Shown here: one piece after another, positions 21,991-32,500 of the stretch
Layout: each line of letters starts with the position of its first letter
Numbering within the stretch: position 1 is the stretch's first letter
Program-made: the position numbers and the translations under genes
Assembly: GCA_015039365.1 (NCBI GenBank)
Contig: WION01000320.1
Span: forward strand, 1 to 58,879
From: Amanita rubescens
Taxonomy: Eukaryota > Basidiomycota > Agaricomycetes > Agaricales > Amanitaceae
Length of the DNA stretch: 58,879 nt
Direction of reading: 5' to 3'
The notes under the pieces: generated by a model
Told to the model about the DNA's origin: nothing
Databases searched by the model: none
Seen by the model: the letters and a program-made list of their open reading frames with translations, nothing else

Positions 21991-22425
21991 TTAAGTGGAA
22001 TATTCCGCTTTACCTTCAAAGCCTAGAGCCCCAAACGCCTTAATCTCGTCCACTACCGCTCGCAACCGTCGCTCTCCCTCGTCTTCGATCGTCCAGGACA
22101 TCACAATCCCACTAACTTTGAGGGGCGGTGTCCAAATGCGAGAATGATCAAAGTGACGTCGTGACTTGGTAATTTGTAAAACGTAGTCGAGTTCCAATTG
22201 CGCTAACGCCGTGAAGAACCGGCAAGGGACAGTAAGCTGCATCTCAGCGTACAAATGCTTGCGAATAACAGAGCACGGCGCAAGTCTGCGAGATGAGTTC
22301 GGATGCCTGACCGCGCCAGTGACAAAGTTGGCTGGGGTTGGCTTATCTCCAGGACAAAGACCGGGACGTTTTCGAGAAGTTCGACGCCATTCTCCAACGT
22401 TCTCGTCATGAAACAAGACTTCCAT
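21991..22425 (-). CDS. Hypothetical protein, copy B of an unknown pair
   Basis: One 144-codon frame from ATG at 22425 (MEVLFHDENVGEWRRTSRK) to 21991. It contains CRFFTALAQLELDYVLQITK and a C-terminal helix GERRLRAVVDEIKAFGALGF. No family recognised. A further 5' exon may exist upstream. It is paired with the damaged copy A about 300 bp away in the same direction. The codon pattern looks coding, but expression is unproven. Confidence 0.4.
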   Translation of the reverse strand: MEVLFHDENVGEWRRTSRKRPGLCPGDKPTPANFVTGAVRHPNSSRRLAPCSVIRKHLYAEMQLTVPCRFFTALAQLELDYVLQITKSRRHFDHSRIWTPPLKVSGIVMSWTIEDEGERRLRAVVDEIKAFGALGFEGKAEYST

Positions 22426-22765
22426 AACTATCAAGCCATCTGAGGCTTGGGTTTGCTGTCGGGTCCATGGAAATCGGGCTCAAGTGGGTTGGCAGGAATC
22501 AGTCGGAACAGAATAGGCCTAAGAATTGCGAAACGTGTGAGCGGGCTTTGAAATCAAAGCCTCTCTGAGATTTTCGGCAATCTCCGCAACGCCTCATCGT
22601 CAAGTTCGCATAGTACGGCAATCCGTCGACATGTTTCAATTTCACTGGTTTGAAGGCGATTCTCCTCTGTGCCACATCTAATGCCCGCTAATAATTCAGG
22701 AAAAACCACAGGATATATCTACGCCATGACTGGGTGGAGCGAATTGGTCTCCCCAACTTTTCCCA
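22426..22765. other. Divergent spacer
   Basis: Lies between the unknown minus-strand gene and the transporter. No coding evidence beyond a short open frame overlapping the transporter start. Confidence 0.4.
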
Positions 22766-24607
22766 ATGAACCCAGACGACTTCCACATTGGAAGGGTTCC
22801 AGAGCCTGTAATTGCTTCCTCAAACCTCGCTCAGCGTCCACCACAGCGGCCAACTATTGACTATTCTTCCCCTTCCAAATTCCTCCAAAGTCTCGGCGCA
22901 CGGTGGAAAAGTATCTGGACCAGACAATTTGTCCTATCCTTCCTTGCTGGCCAGCTCGTTTCACTATGCATCACCGCTACGAACGTAATAAACACCGAAC
23001 TTGTAAACCACGGACTCTCCCTCCCCACCATGCAAAACAACTTCACGTAAGCCTTCACCGTTACTTTTCTCTACATCTCACGAATCAATGCCACAGCTAC
23101 TTTTCATTGTTTTTAATGTTCACACCTTACACCGTGTACAAATGTGAGGAGCCTTGCCCCACGGTTGCTCACAACTGAACTCTCATTTCGTAAAGATGGG
23201 CTCAAGGGCTGGGGAAACGTCGTTTTACGCGACGGATGGCGATGTGGGAGGGTTTTACCGATTTCAATGCACGTACGAGACTGACACGAGTTTCAAAAGA
23301 TTTCATCCTAGCTGCGTGCGACGTTGAAGGCAACTTTTTCGCTGTCAAGGTGAGATGAGAACGCGACCAGGTCGCATATATCGTAACGAGCGTTTTGCGC
23401 AGGCTTATTCGTACACGGACCTATTATCTTGCATGCTTCTGGTTGCGTAAGTTGCTTGAAACGTTCTATTGCCACATCTTAAAGAACACCCCAGATGGTC
23501 CATTCCTGTTTGTTTATTCTTTTCGTGGTTGTATATGAAGCCGAAATATCACTGGACGCAAATATTGGTACGCCTTTGTTATCTATCAATCACATTCAAT
23601 CTCAACTCAAGCTCCATTCTTGACAGGGATCTTGATATGTATTGGTGGTCTAGGACTACTCGTGACGTGCGATCTACTCACGGGAAAAAACTGGCGGGCG
23701 GTTGACAAGGGTAAAGGAGACGCGTTCATGATTGCAGCAGGGACTTTGTATGGGTTCAGTACGTCCTCCACGCATATATCCACCTCGACGGCTCTCAGTT
23801 ATAACTTACATTAGGCAATGCAACAGAGGAACTTTTCGTTCGAAAACGTCCTCTACATGAGGTATTGTTCATATGCGTGGAGTTCGAGTCGTCTTACGCT
23901 CGGACAGGTCGTAGGGCAGCTTGGTATGTTTGGGTTCATCATAAACACCATTCAAGCTGCGTTGCTGGAATATAAGCTTATAAAAAATGGAAAGTGGGAC
24001 GGTATTACGGGTCAGAATATTCATTTCATTGGCTCGATACAATGATTAACTTGAGAATCCAGTTGGCTTCATCCTGGCGTACACTGCAGGTTCGTTTAGC
24101 ATGGCCTTTCACGGAAGCATCGCCCGTTCATGACATTTCCAGCCATGGTGGTATTGTATACCGTCCAACCGTTGTTGTATCGGTTAGCATCTTCCACGTA
24201 TTACAACCTGAGTCTTCTCTCTAGCAATTTTTACGGTCTTTTATTCGGTGAGTAAATCTCCACAGACCAATGAAGTTCGTTCTAATATGCAAATCACTAG
24301 GACTGTTTCTCTACGTAAGGCAAAAAACGGATGTGATTTTTATCTTTGCTGATACATGATAGCATTACAAGCCTTTCTGGATGTATTTCGTATCCTTCTT
24401 CGTGGTTATTGTAGGTCTTATCACGTACTTTTGGACCTCAGCTCGTAAGTGTTGTTCTGGTATATAACGGCTTTAGTATGCTGAATCAGTTATTCCATAG
24501 CTGAAGAGCAAGGTATCCTCAATCCTCAAGCACCTGAATACATCCGGGGAGAAGGAAGGAAGATCGATGCAGAGTTACCACATCCATGCACTACTGAGCA
24601 GGCGTAA
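22766..24607 (+). CDS. SLC35F1/F2-type (DUF914) solute transporter
   Basis: A multi-exon integral membrane protein starting MNPDDFHIGRVPEP and ending CTTEQA. Introns of 45-60 nt join in phase, for example at YGF|SNATEE and PLH|EVVGQ. Hydrophobic helices appear in order: QFVLSFLAGQLVSLCITATN; YFSLFLMFTPYTVYKYG; GWRYFILAACDVEGNFF; LLSCMLLVAWSIPVCLFFSW; ILGILICIGGLGLLVTCDLL; VVGQLGMFGFIINTIQAALL; VGFILAYTAG; VVLYTVQPLLYRLASSTYYN; a GLLFGLFLYHYKPF segment; YFVSFFVVIVGLITYFW. The DVEGNFFAVKAYSYT block is characteristic of the DUF914/SLC35F branch of the drug/metabolite transporter superfamily. Substrate is unknown; the family is related to nucleotide-sugar transporters. The frame looks intact. It converges on the ZZZ3-like gene, 107 bp apart. 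Confidence 0.85.
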
Positions 24608-24713
24608 GAAAGGAGAGGAAGGTTCCGGGTGCTTAGTTCAAAAGGCCGTCGTAAGCCACCACTTATCATGTATTTATCTTTCCGTGCACTACAAAGCAAA
24701 TTGGAACCCATCC

Positions 24714-26280
24714 CTAACCAGCTCCTCGGCTCCAGCTTCCCTTCCCGATATCAATACCATACTTTTTAAGCTTTTCGAAATACTTTTGAACCCTACTCGC
24801 GACTTGCCGGGGTGTTCTCCTCCCATTCATCGCTCGCGAGATCTTTTGCCACCTATCATCCCCATCCTCACATTAGCACAGCGCAAAGAGGGGGAAAAAA
24901 AAACTGACGCGCACCGGTTCTTTTCGCCATCAGGTATCTTTTCTAAAAGCTGCTCAAGCAAATTTTGTTCGGATTCAGACCACGCTTGTTTGTACGTTTC
25001 CGATTTTGGTTTGTTGGGTTTGGTGGGTTGAGCCTGAGGGTTTGATGAGGAGGAGGCTGCGCGTCCCCGTGCGGCTTTGGATTTTCCGTTGGTGGTGGGA
25101 ATAAAGGGTTCATTTTCAGTCTCGTTTCGTCTTCATCTTCGTCGACGTTCATGGGCGATCCTGGATCCTGCACCGGGCTAGGTAGGTGGAACGGCTTTTG
25201 CAGGACGAGGAGTAGGCATAGGCGCTGATCGAGAACTGGAGCCCGCCTGTCGTTTACGCTTCTTTGAGGACGAAGAGTTTTCTTCGTCCTGCCAGTTGTT
25301 GGCGTTTGGCGGTAGCTTTATGCGTCCTCGCTGGCCTGCTCTTCGCCTGCATGACGTCTGTGTCCATAAGTGGGAGGCGACCGTGACCGTTGAGAGGTGG
25401 TGGATCATGGTCAGCATCAAGCTGGATATTCTCCGTTTCGACCGAACAATTCCAGTTCTTCATCCCCATCAGCTGCCACGGTCACATCCACAACCGCACT
25501 CTCGTCCTCGACGTCTTTCCTAACAAACACGCCTGCACCTCCCATCCCAGGTAACGATAACCCGCCGTGCAGCTTTCTCTTCTTCAGTTCCCTGATTTTG
25601 TGCCTCTCCCGTTCCCGCTCCATCTCGATCCTCCAGTACTCTTTGTGGTGCTTGTCTCCGCCGGCATCACTTTCGTCATTGTCATCTTCTAGTGAAAGTT
25701 GCGCAGGTGTACGCGGCACACCGCTCAAGAACGGGATCGATGATGGTCTTTTTAGAGTCTTTCACGATTTTTTGGAGATCTGAAGAGGGGCGATGTTTGG
25801 GTTAAGGAAGGTTTGGTGCTTGAAGCGTGTTTTTCTTGCATAGACAACGTGAGGGTATGAAAGGGTGCTGGATCTATGTGTCGTATATGAACGATTGAGT
25901 GAGTTGGGACTAGAGGACGACGGACGTACCGCAACCGTTGAATACATTCCAATCAATTTCGTTTGGGATAACTAGACGGTAATGAAGTGGGTCTTTTATT
26001 TCCCCAATTTCGTCGAGCTGAGCGACGTTTAGTTTGCGGGAACAAAAAAATCAAAATTAGAGTAAACGAACCTGGCGGAGAATATCGCCCGAGTCCGCAT
26101 TAGGAGTCGCGAGAGTGTATGATTGCAATTTTCTGAGCTTGGCTATGTCTTCCTGCGTTTGCTCCAAGAGTAGGCGCTGGTTGCGGATGAATGATTCGAG
26201 CGCCTCGAGGCTAAAAGAGTGAGTTTAATATCAAATAATCGAACTTGAAAAACATACGTAGAAGCGCGCTTATCGTCCAT
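24714..26280 (-). pseudogene. ZZZ3-type Myb/SANT protein, frame-disrupted
   Basis: Starts MDDKRAST (26280); introns follow in phase. The N-terminus is helical (LEALESFIRNQRLLLEQTQE, then IAKLRKLQ). Next come KRPSSIPFLSGVPRTPAQ, a charged helix (YWRIEMERERERHKIRELKK) and basic tracts. The end is a Myb repeat, AWSESEQNLLEQLLEKI..., an intron, WQKISRAMNGRRTPRQVASR and VQKYFEKLKKYG, which closely follows the Myb domain of ZZZ3, a chromatin reader subunit in animals. No ZZ zinc finger follows; the frame ends GKGSWSRGAG. The central part is read in successive frames (about 25.43, 25.33, 25.18 and 25.12 kb) that no introns explain, so it is either a pseudogene or carries sequence errors. The Myb identification is strong; function in this fungus is inference. 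Confidence 0.7.
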
Positions 26281-26397
26281 GGTTTCTCTGAGGCGGGCAT
26301 GAAGATTGAGTCGTCGGTAAGCGGTGCCGGTTGTTTGACTTGGCTTGGCAATTTAGCTGATGGGAAAGTGATTCCTTTTCTGTTGCCTTATCATCAT

Positions 26398-27504
26398 GTC
26401 TGAAGTTAGATCACCGATGGATTCCACTCGAAAGTAACCCAGATGTAATCGATTTTCTGATATTGTTTTCGATATCTAATGCGATCCTTATTGTAGGTAT
26501 TCAATGCGTGGGCAGAAAAAGCGGGGCTCGTCACATCCCTCGTTCGCTTTCACGATCTCTACTGGACTCGACGATGCGGTGCGATAAAATCATGCACAAG
26601 ATCTGTTCGCTCAACAGTACGCTGTAGCTGCTCAGCATGGTGCCTCAACCGGTGAAAGCTGTCATTCTTCTATTCCCGCGTGACGAGTCGATAGCGGGTC
26701 AACGCAAAACCGAGGACGAGAGGATCGCCAGGGAGGGTCAACCTTTGCTAGACAAGACCATTCTATGGATAAAGCAAACGGTGCGTGTTTATATGCGCAT
26801 ATTTCGAGTTTTCGGCCTTTATATTCCTTAGATTAGTAACGCCTGCGGTACAATGGCTCTCTTGCACGTCCTCGCCAATGTACGTTCCACGTCCTCCGTC
26901 TATCCTTCACTTTCAACTCACAATTCTACAGACAGATGTCACCATCAAACCCGGAAGCGCGCTCGCTCAGTTCATCGATCAATGCAGAGGTATCCACCAC
27001 TCAGTCACCTTTCTCAACCCTCACCCTCACTTATGTAACCCCACCCAGACAAAACCCCACTAGAGCGCGCTCAGCTCCTCGAAACAACTCCTCTCTTTGC
27101 CAACATACACGCAGAGATGGCAGCAGAAGGTCAAACAGCCCCGCCCAGCGACTTGAACACTGACTTGCATTTCACCTGTTTCAGTCGCTGCTCCCAGCCA
27201 AGCGAGGAGGGAAGCAGCAACTTCAGGCGTGGATCCTGCCGATTCCGGGAAACACGTTGAATTGTCTACGGCTACGTCTGGTATGAGGCTTATCGAGCTT
27301 GATGGGGGCAGGAATGGACCGATCGATAGGGGTCAATGCGATGACTTGTTGAGGGTACGTTGCCAAGGGATTCTTTGGGTTGTCGTAACGTACTGATGTT
27401 GGCCGATATAGGACTGCAGCGAGGTTTGTGAAAGAGACGTACTTTACGAGAGACGACGATTCTGTAATGTTTGCCCTGATGGCGCTCGCGCCCCCAGAAG
27501 ACTG
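26398..27504 (+). pseudogene. Ubiquitin C-terminal hydrolase (UCH, peptidase C12), frame-disrupted
   Basis: Exons spell the UCH fold: WIPLESNPD|VFNAWAEKAGL; LLSMVPQPVKAVILLFP; DKTILWIKQT|ISNACGT with the oxyanion Gln and catalytic Cys; DTPLERA-like helix; DLNTDLHFTCF with the catalytic His; RLIELDGGRNGPIDRG with the catalytic Asp; and VMFALMALAPPED at the end. UCH enzymes free ubiquitin from small C-terminal adducts in the cytosol. Introns (for example 26579-26627) are canonical. However, one extra base is needed between FHDLY and GLDDA (about 26563) and another between HFTCF and VAAPSQ (about 27183). The junction before AARFVKETYF is also out of phase, and no in-frame ATG precedes WIPLES. 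Either recently dead or wrongly sequenced. Confidence 0.75.
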
Positions 27505-28090
27505 AATGGACGTGTACAGTATAAGCATTAAATTCAACTGCCGACTTTATCATGGATAGCGACGCATCCGCAAGTTATGTTGCCCATTTCGTCATTGACC
27601 CTAGACAGACGTGGATTGCCTCGGCTCGCCGATTGCTAGTTCTCGCCGGGACCAACGTTTTCTTCTCTGCCGTCTTGCGGGACAGTGCCAACAGCAAGAT
27701 TCCATTGTATCTGTTTCTGATTGGCTCGCGTTGATGCTTTCCGCGTTTTGCCAAAGCAATTTCAGCTCATATTTCTGTTTCAAGGGTCGAGTCTCAGAAC
27801 CTTAACCACTGTGGCCCTGTTGGCATTGATCAGGTGAACATATCGAACGTGGAGTTCAACACCTATTACGCGGTTATGACAACAACTGCCCTTCCCAGCT
27901 CCAAAAGGTAGGATCGATTTACATCCTGAAACTGCCTTTTTTTTAATTTCTAGTTCAACACTCCCTAGTTCGAATGGTTTCACATGCTTTATGGGTCAAA
28001 TTGCAGAATGTAAGATTCTGCTTGTCGTTTCATTGATCACGCTTAACATCTTCTTGATCGGCAGAAAGTACATGGCACGCAGAAGTCACC
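27505..28090. other. Spacer between UCH and its fragment
   Basis: Short open frames on both strands (for example 27552-27734) without recognisable content. Possibly a remnant of the duplicated unit. Confidence 0.35.
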
Positions 28091-28290
28091 GACTTGCATT
28101 TCACCCGTCTCATTGCTGCTTTTAGCCAGGTGAAGAGGGGAGCAGCAACGTCAGGCGTAGAATTCCGGTCTGAGGCTTATCAAGCTGATGAGAGGACCAA
28201 TCGATAGGGTGAAGGTGCGTCGCGAGCAGTTCCTGTGAAAGAAACGTACTTTAGCCTCGCGCTTCCAGAAGGCAATTGAACGACTTGTAC
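28091..28290 (+). pseudogene. Truncated second copy of the UCH 3' end
   Basis: Matches 27160-27500 with deletions: GACTTGCATTTCACC, GGGAGCAGCAACGTCAGGCGT, TGAGGCTTATCAAGCT, ACCAATCGATAGGG, GTGAAAGAAACGTACTTTA and CCAGAAG recur in the same order as in the UCH gene. The frame is destroyed by internal deletions and no 5' exons are present. Confidence 0.8.
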
Positions 28291-28371
28291 AACATATTTT
28301 CTAAAAAGACTATCGTACAATACATATGAAACTAACATCTAATCCAAAAGCAATATAATCTTTTTACCTTT

Positions 28372-30315
28372 CTATTCACTGTCGTCTTCATCCTCCACAT
28401 TCGCCACTTTCCGCCTCTTTATACCCCACCCACCCAAATACACATCATCAAACGACTTGTTTGGTACCAACTCATCCCAAATCTTTCTTTGCACCTCCCT
28501 CTCTACCCCTGCAAACGGTTTACAAACCACCAAATGCCTCGCCATATTATCCGCCCGCGCCTGCCGACTCCCACAAAGCGAGCACGACTGTCCCAAACTG
28601 TTGAAATGCTTCTCGCACACGTGCTTGACGAGAGACTGCATCTGAAGCAGTTTCCCGCAAACTGCGCCCTCTTTTTTTCTCCTTCGTCTGAGGAGTCGCG
28701 CCATTTGCACCTGATGAGGTCGCGTTTTCCGGAGCCGTGGAAGTTGTGGCCGAGGATGAGGTGGTGGTTGAATGAACGTTTGTCGACGCTTCGCAGGCGG
28801 GCGTTGCACCCGTCCAGTTTGCAAATAAAGGTGGGGCCGTGTTGTTCGGGTTGGAGTTCGGAGAATGAGGATTCTGATGTGGCGGCGGTGGATGCGATGG
28901 ATGCGATGGAGGATGAGCTTCCGTTGTATTCTGATGACCCACTCGAGGAAGCGGTGGATACTGACGTCCTGCGTCGTTTTCCCCGCGTTTGCGTCTTTGT
29001 CGTGGAGAAAGACGTGGGGTCGTGTATGATGAACTGCCGTGGGGGAAGGGTATCCTCATTCTGCTGCCTAGACGCCGAGGCACTGCTAGTGATTGGAGAT
29101 GGTTAGATCCGACAAGCGACACCCAGACCCGGTAGGCACGTACATTGGCAGTTCATTAGGAAGGTTTGACGCCTTCTTGGAAGAACTTTTCTGCCTAGAG
29201 GAGGGCGTTAGTGATGAACGAAACGAGAGCAGTTTTCCGTACATTTGATTGGCATGGTGTTGGAAATTCGGATACGCGACGTTCGAATAAGGCATCATCG
29301 GGCTCGCGATGCTACCCAGCCAGCGTTCATTGGTGCCGGAAGGAAAGCAGGAAATCCAGGAACGTAGGTATTTGCAGTAGCTGGGAAGTGCGACCTGGGA
29401 GGGTCTGCGGCACAGAGGCAGGTGGCTGTGGCACGAAGAATGGAAAGCCACCCCTCTGCGCACCGGAATTCGTCTGGATATTAACCATGCCGAACATGTT
29501 ATAATTGATGCTAGGTGGCACAGGACCGGTTGCCAACGGTGGATAACCACCATTGATCTGGGCACTGCCGATCGGTGGCATGTATGGTCGAAGCGAAGCT
29601 GGCATAATATTGGGTGAAGCGATGGTTTGACGCGTTCCGAGAGCCATTATTCCGGACATTGAGGCGATGTTGCTTCGCCGAGTGGGTGCCGAAAGATTCC
29701 ATTGTCTGGCTCTTGCTTGGGGGTACATGAAGAGAGGTGGAATGCCTGGACGATGGAGTGTCGCCAGAGCTCCATGCTGGAGCACTGCTAGGTCGATGTT
29801 GGATAGTATGGTAGAGATAAGGCGTGTGCCACAGGCACATCCGTCGTATTTGGACGCCGAGGCGGCGATAAGGAGCTGCGATCGAGCGGTGACATGAGCG
29901 TACTATCGCTAGTGCGGATCAAGTTCTGGATAGGACAAGCCACCGGAGGCTTTGGATAAGCCCGCAAGGAACCGGTGATTCCTTCGCCAGCGTGCCCATC
30001 TTCATCGCTTGACCCTCAAAATTGCCGGATCGCCAATCGACAGCTGAACGACATTTTTCCTGGCCATACGCGATGGCCTCAGTTTTTGATGTGATACTTC
30101 AAGTTGTGTCCGTTAGAAACTTGAGATAACTGCATCGATTCGACTTACCTCTTCAGAAATGGGCTGCAAGGGGGAGAAGGAACCACCACGCCGCACCACA
30201 GTTCGCCTGCCGAGCCGGACGGCTGGAGCGAGAAAACGGCTGGGTCACCTGCTTCTGTGATCAAATCATCACCTGAGCGGGGAGTAATGTGCTGTTCCAA
30301 GGGGGTAAGAGTCAT
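28372..30315 (-). pseudogene. C2H2 zinc-finger regulator with Pro-rich N-terminus, frame-disrupted
   Basis: A minus-strand gene starting MTLTPLEQHITPRSGDD (30315). After an intron comes a Pro/Ser-rich activation-type region (RPYMPPIGSAQINGGYPPLA; MMPYSNVAYPNFQHHANQ) and then SASRQQNEDTLPPRQFIIHD. The C-terminus has zinc fingers: CKLDGC with NHHLILGH; CKW..., VCGKLLQMQSLVKHVCEKH; CSLCGSRQARADNMARHLVV ending with Cys, then an acidic tail. This is the layout of a DNA-binding regulator. Frame changes are needed near 29790, 29395 and 29320, and inside the T7 run at 28672-28678, where one missing base explains the break between the first and second fingers. Introns cannot account for all of these. 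Confidence 0.6.
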
Positions 30316-31172
30316 TTGGAGAATGATAATTTCTCGATAGTGGCAAGAGGTGAATAGAAATGATGACTCTTGCCGTGATATTTAAGAAGAATAAATAGCG
30401 CTTTGTCCGGGCGCGACCTCAAAAACACGTCCATAGTAGCGGTTTGCGTCCCGACAAAGCGATCACGCGTCATAGTAAAGCGCCCGTGATGGCCAAGTTG
30501 CCAACTCATCAATCAATCCTTATGTAAAAAGAAAATAACAAATAACAATTAGCGTTTTCTTCATCTTACTGTTCGCAAACGACGGTAACCGGTAACCCCG
30601 GCCGTAAAAGCGGTTTGCGTACCTGATTATCGTTTCATGGACTGGCACCCCCGGACGTTCACCGAACGACGACTACCACGATTATCATGATAGTAAACCT
30701 CTAATAGTAACTGTCATAAAAGATCATCGCCTGGTACAGAACAGGTAAACGAAGTATAATTGACGACACAGGCTGTGATCGCGGAAAAGATCTAGACCGT
30801 AGTTCTAGGCTCTCGGCAACGTGTTCAATTTATACTCTGGAGTCTTCCTTTCCGTTTCCACCCTCTTCCTGCCTTTCGATGTCGAAATCCCGTTCGCGAT
30901 GTTGCTTTCGTCGTTGAACTATTGCAACCACCACTGACGTTGCGCGGTGCTGGCTCCCTTATATAGAGCCTGTTACCCACGGTTAAAACGTTAACTCTTG
31001 CAACCGCGAGCAATGTAAATCTCTGATCTCATGTATATTTCAATCTCATGACATGGTTATATGATAAGATATCGAATCCTGGCTAGCAAAGACGCTGAAA
31101 GATGTATGTCGTTATATTGTTCTCTGTCATATATATGCGACTTAATAGCGTTCAGGAATGATTATAATTGGT
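30316..31172. other. Intergenic, no gene seen
   Basis: No supported gene. Contains GGTAACCGGTAACC near 30587 and several CGG/CCG-rich direct words, which may be promoter elements of the zinc-finger gene. Confidence 0.4.
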
Positions 31173-32340
31173 TTATACCTTCACAGAAGTCCATTCCACT
31201 ACAGCATCCCTAATCCGCTTCTGCATCGTTTGATGGCATTTCTCGCACGTCAATTGTTCGGTAAGAGGATTCAGAGCCTTCTGTATATCACTGGTTGATA
31301 AATCTGCGAAAGGAATTGAAGAAAAAGATGGTGGCGGATCTGTAACCACTCACCTGAACGTGCTTCCCAAGCAAGGTACGCGGATACAAGTGCCCACGCT
31401 CGAGTTAACCCTTTTTGATCAGCAAAACTACAATTTTTGGTTTCGGGATGTGGATGCGGCGGAACAAGGAGTATATCTCTCAGCGCAGTATTTCGTCCAT
31501 AATGCAAACACATCAGGCGCTTCAAGTATATAGCACCCATGCGTTGCGCCATTTCGTCGGTGATTGAAGATAGTGGATACGACAGAAGATGGGACGATGA
31601 ATTGACCGCGAGCTGTTTAAGGTCGAACTGTGCCGCCAAAGAATAGATGTCAATAGGGTATAAAGGTGCGTAGGCTAAGAGAATCGTGTATAATGGGAAT
31701 CCAGGCTGAATAAATTTCTTTGGGTTAATGTTATAGAATGGCATGCATCCAACTGCGGTTGTTAATGTTTCCAAGGATGGCGAATGCAGTGCAGAGGACG
31801 TCCCGTATAACGTATGCAGGATGACATTTAGTACTGCTGCCTCCATGTCGATGAAGATGGTATGATGTGCATCGCTTGACGGTAAACCTGACAGGACTGA
31901 TGAGAACGCCTCTTCGCACGCGGCCCTGAATTATTTGTGAATGTACGTAAAAGAGCACCCTGTCTGAAGAGGAAAAACAGATATCGCTCTCGAGATCGTT
32001 GGCTCCAGGATAAAATACGGTCGAGACCGAAACCACCATTTCTTGTTCCGGACTATCCTCCTGGATAGATGGAGGGTCTTGTTGCTACCACAATCAAGTT
32101 AAGTTGCCAAAGGGAACGCACTAGTAGAGAACGTACCATCGTTGGATTCAAGGACTGTGGCATAAACGTGAGTTCCGGAGAAATTGCCCCGATTTGTTCG
32201 TCATAATGTTGGAAATAGGATATGTCTGAGGCATCTGGTACCAGTTCTGTGCCGTGCTCCATTTGATCGACGGCACAGCCGTCCATAGATTGAATTCCAT
32301 TGCCGTGGTGCAGAAAATACCCCATATCCATGCCGCTCAT
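31173..32340 (-). pseudogene. BTB/POZ-domain protein of the Agaricomycete type, one frame break
   Basis: Start taken at 32340 (MSGMDMGYFLHHGNGIQ). An intron joins TM|QQDPPSIQEDSPEQE. The BTB core follows: ESDICFSSSDRVLFYVHSQI, then EEAFSSVLSGLPSSDAHHTI, AAVLNVILHTLYGTSSAL, a helical tail and a final exon with LTCEKCHQTMQKR (the CxxC seen at the end of this family) to VVEWTSVKV. Such proteins are very numerous in mushrooms; BTB domains dimerise and can recruit cullin-3 ligases, but the role of this branch is unknown. Between HSQIIQ and ACEEAF (about 31923-31930) the frame shifts by one base with no possible intron (the only GT..AG there spans 21 nt). Confidence 0.7.
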
Positions 32341-32480
32341 CCACCACCAATCACTGTTGAATATTACTGTTATTTTCTCGGTTACCAAGGTGGTATCACT
32401 TACGCACACTAGCAAGGAAAGGTAAGGGCAAGGCGTGACAAACCTTCAACACGACAACTATGAGCTCCGCTCTCTATGGA

Positions 32481-32500
32481 AGACGTCACTGTGACGTCAC
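32481..32500. promoter_or_regulatory. Double CRE-like palindrome
   Basis: GACGTCAC followed at once by GTGACGTCAC gives a full TGACGTCA element plus an adjacent half, about 150 bp upstream of the BTB gene start. This is the binding sequence of ATF/CREB-type bZIP factors in fungi. Confidence 0.6.
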
